A DNA stretch of 14,110 nucleotides from Spirochaetaceae bacterium. GTDB lineage: Bacteria; Spirochaetota; Spirochaetia; UBA9216. Position numbers and translations under genes: made by a program. The notes beneath the pieces were generated by a model. It did no database searches and had not been told where the DNA came from. It saw only the letters and a program-made list of their open reading frames with translations. Location: positions 1 through 14,110 of the forward strand of contig JAQQAK010000209.1 in assembly GCA_028527945.1 (NCBI GenBank). Reading direction: 5' to 3'. This document shows positions 13,093-14,110 of the stretch, in pieces (within the stretch, counting starts at the first letter, position 1; every line of letters starts with the position of its first letter).

Positions 13093-13800
13093 TTAATTCA
13101 ATAACTTTTCTCCAATCATTCCTACCAGAAAACCCATACTAGCACCGGTTGCAGGCAGCCAATTATTTTCAAGCTTTGATATTGGAGCGATGTCCTGAAA
13201 AATCAGATAGAGGATCCCCCCTCCCGAAAAAAGCATAATTGAATCAACAATATTATCATGTTTACTTAATAGGAATTCTCCAGTGAGAGCGGAGAAAATT
13301 CCGACAAAGCTAAGTGCAAATAGTAACAACAAGATCTTCTGTTTCTTCAATTTTGTACTTAATTCAATATAAGAATTGAATCCTTCAGGTAAATTTTGCA
13401 ATCCAATAAATAATGCTATTAACAATCCAAAACTATGGTTTACAGCAAATGATGCTCCTAAAGCTAATGCCTCTGGAATAAAATCCATCATCATTGATAA
13501 AACCTGTGCTATAGAGCCGCCAATTTTATTACTGAGTATATCTAAAAACATAAAAGCTATAGTTCCAGCCAAGAATATTGGAATCATCTCTATTAGATTC
13601 ATATCTGTAACAGCTTGTGGAATAAGAACAAAAGAAATTGCAGAAAGAAGAGCTCCTCCTCCAAATGCGGTAATAAAATGATTTACAACTTTTTTATGTT
13701 TGTAATCTTTCATTTGAAAAACACTTGATATTAAACCTCCAATAAAAATGGGAAAGCCAGCAGCACTTGAATAAATTATAATTGTTACTGTATTACTCAT
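13093..13800 (-). CDS. ZIP-family metal transporter
   Basis: This 235-residue integral membrane protein has eight predicted helices and the two ZIP signature helices: DFIPEALALG (about 106-115) and GLQNLPEGF (about 133-141), the places of the HNxPEG and HxxPE metal-site motifs. Both proline-glutamate cores are kept, but the usual histidines are Asp106 and Gln135, so metal preference may differ from zinc, or the binding may be altered. There is no long histidine-rich loop between helices 3 and 4, only a short one, as in other prokaryotic ZIPs. It starts at ATG 13800 with AAGGA and a spacer of about seven bases. It is probably the first gene of its transcript and is followed by the inverted-repeat-rich gap. 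Confidence 0.85.
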   Translation of the reverse strand: MSNTVTIIIYSSAAGFPIFIGGLISSVFQMKDYKHKKVVNHFITAFGGGALLSAISFVLIPQAVTDMNLIEMIPIFLAGTIAFMFLDILSNKIGGSIAQVLSMMMDFIPEALALGASFAVNHSFGLLIALFIGLQNLPEGFNSYIELSTKLKKQKILLLLFALSFVGIFSALTGEFLLSKHDNIVDSIMLFSGGGILYLIFQDIAPISKLENNWLPATGASMGFLVGMIGEKLLN

Positions 13801-14110
13801 GAAACATCCTTTATATGTTACATAAAACTAGGGCTATCTGAGGTTAAGCAATCAACTAAACTCAGCCTTCTCTAAAAAAATTACCATCTACCCTTCCAAT
13901 AAAGGAAAAGCTATCTCATTAATATTTTTATTGTTTTGGAAATACAAATTGCTGAACTCTGGTTTAAAGATTTTTTTTCACTAACCAGTGCTAACAAGCT
14001 CTTTCTGAAACGATCAAGAACCTTTGATGATTTTATGTAGGTTAATCTAAAAATGGGGAAACCCATTTCTTTTAATAAAGTTCCTGAATGTGAAGTTTTG
14101 CAGCTTCTAA
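13801..14110. other. 310-base stretch without a convincing gene
   Basis: Two overlapping open frames are visible but neither has a ribosome binding site. On the plus strand, codons from about 13936 read ...ELWFKDFFSLTSANKLFL..RTFDDFM, then a TAG, then in the same frame VNLKMGKPISFNK to the edge. This could be the damaged N-terminus of a transposase-like gene. On the minus strand, about 67 codons are open from the edge to a TAG, with an unremarkable composition. The promoter of the ZIP gene should lie here, but no consensus pair stands out. Confidence 0.3.

Noticed and set aside
13376..13681. 101-codon plus-strand open frame
   Set aside because: Antisense to the ZIP transporter with its signature motifs; no ribosome binding site.
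1..14110. CRISPR array, tRNA or rRNA genes
   Set aside because: No regularly spaced direct repeats and no tRNA- or rRNA-like conserved segments were seen on either strand.

Overview
The window comes from a low-GC bacterium that uses strong AGGAG-type ribosome binding sites and many TTG/GTG starts. Gene content (anaerobe-type enoate reductase with an Fe-S cluster, CitMHS permease, LUD protein, NimA-like flavoprotein, a multi-spanning membrane sensor fragment) suits an anaerobic or microaerophilic organism. I would guess a spirochaete or a clostridium-like Bacillota, but no feature fixes the phylum. Every convincing gene is on the minus strand, so transcription runs from high to low coordinates.

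Region A (about 868-8283, moderate GC) is a metabolic island. In order of transcription it holds: promoter, DsrE-family protein, LUD-domain protein, LysR regulator, a near-consensus promoter preceded by dyad repeats, mandelate racemase/muconate lactonizing-type enzyme, CitMHS carboxylate permease, alpha/beta hydrolase, and an Fe-S/FMN/FAD enoate reductase-type enzyme. The last four genes are separated by gaps of about 14 to 30 bases, each with its own ribosome binding site. They look like one LysR-controlled operon for importing and breaking down an organic acid: uptake, dehydration or cycloisomerisation, ester or lactone hydrolysis, C=C reduction. The substrate cannot be read from sequence.

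Region B (about 8440-13800, clearly more AT-rich) is a string of small genes: a membrane protein, a 47-residue small protein, a NimA-like flavin-binding protein, three GNAT acetyltransferases, an ABC-type AAA ATPase, a membrane-anchored protein with a possible DUF2007-like domain, and a ZIP-family metal transporter. The gaps contain several perfect or near-perfect inverted repeats and short ORFs with good ribosome binding sites.

The left end (1-867) has the N-terminal part of a multi-spanning membrane protein running off the window, a 37-codon ORF, and a palindrome sitting exactly in a promoter spacer. The right end (13801-14110) has no convincing gene, only a possible degraded reading frame.

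Most useful corrections to naive gene calling: the enoate reductase probably starts at an ATT codon at 2817; the racemase-family enzyme starts at ATG 6171; the first GNAT starts at TTG 10230; and three short ORFs (530-643, 8965-9108, 11542-11595) carry good ribosome binding sites.
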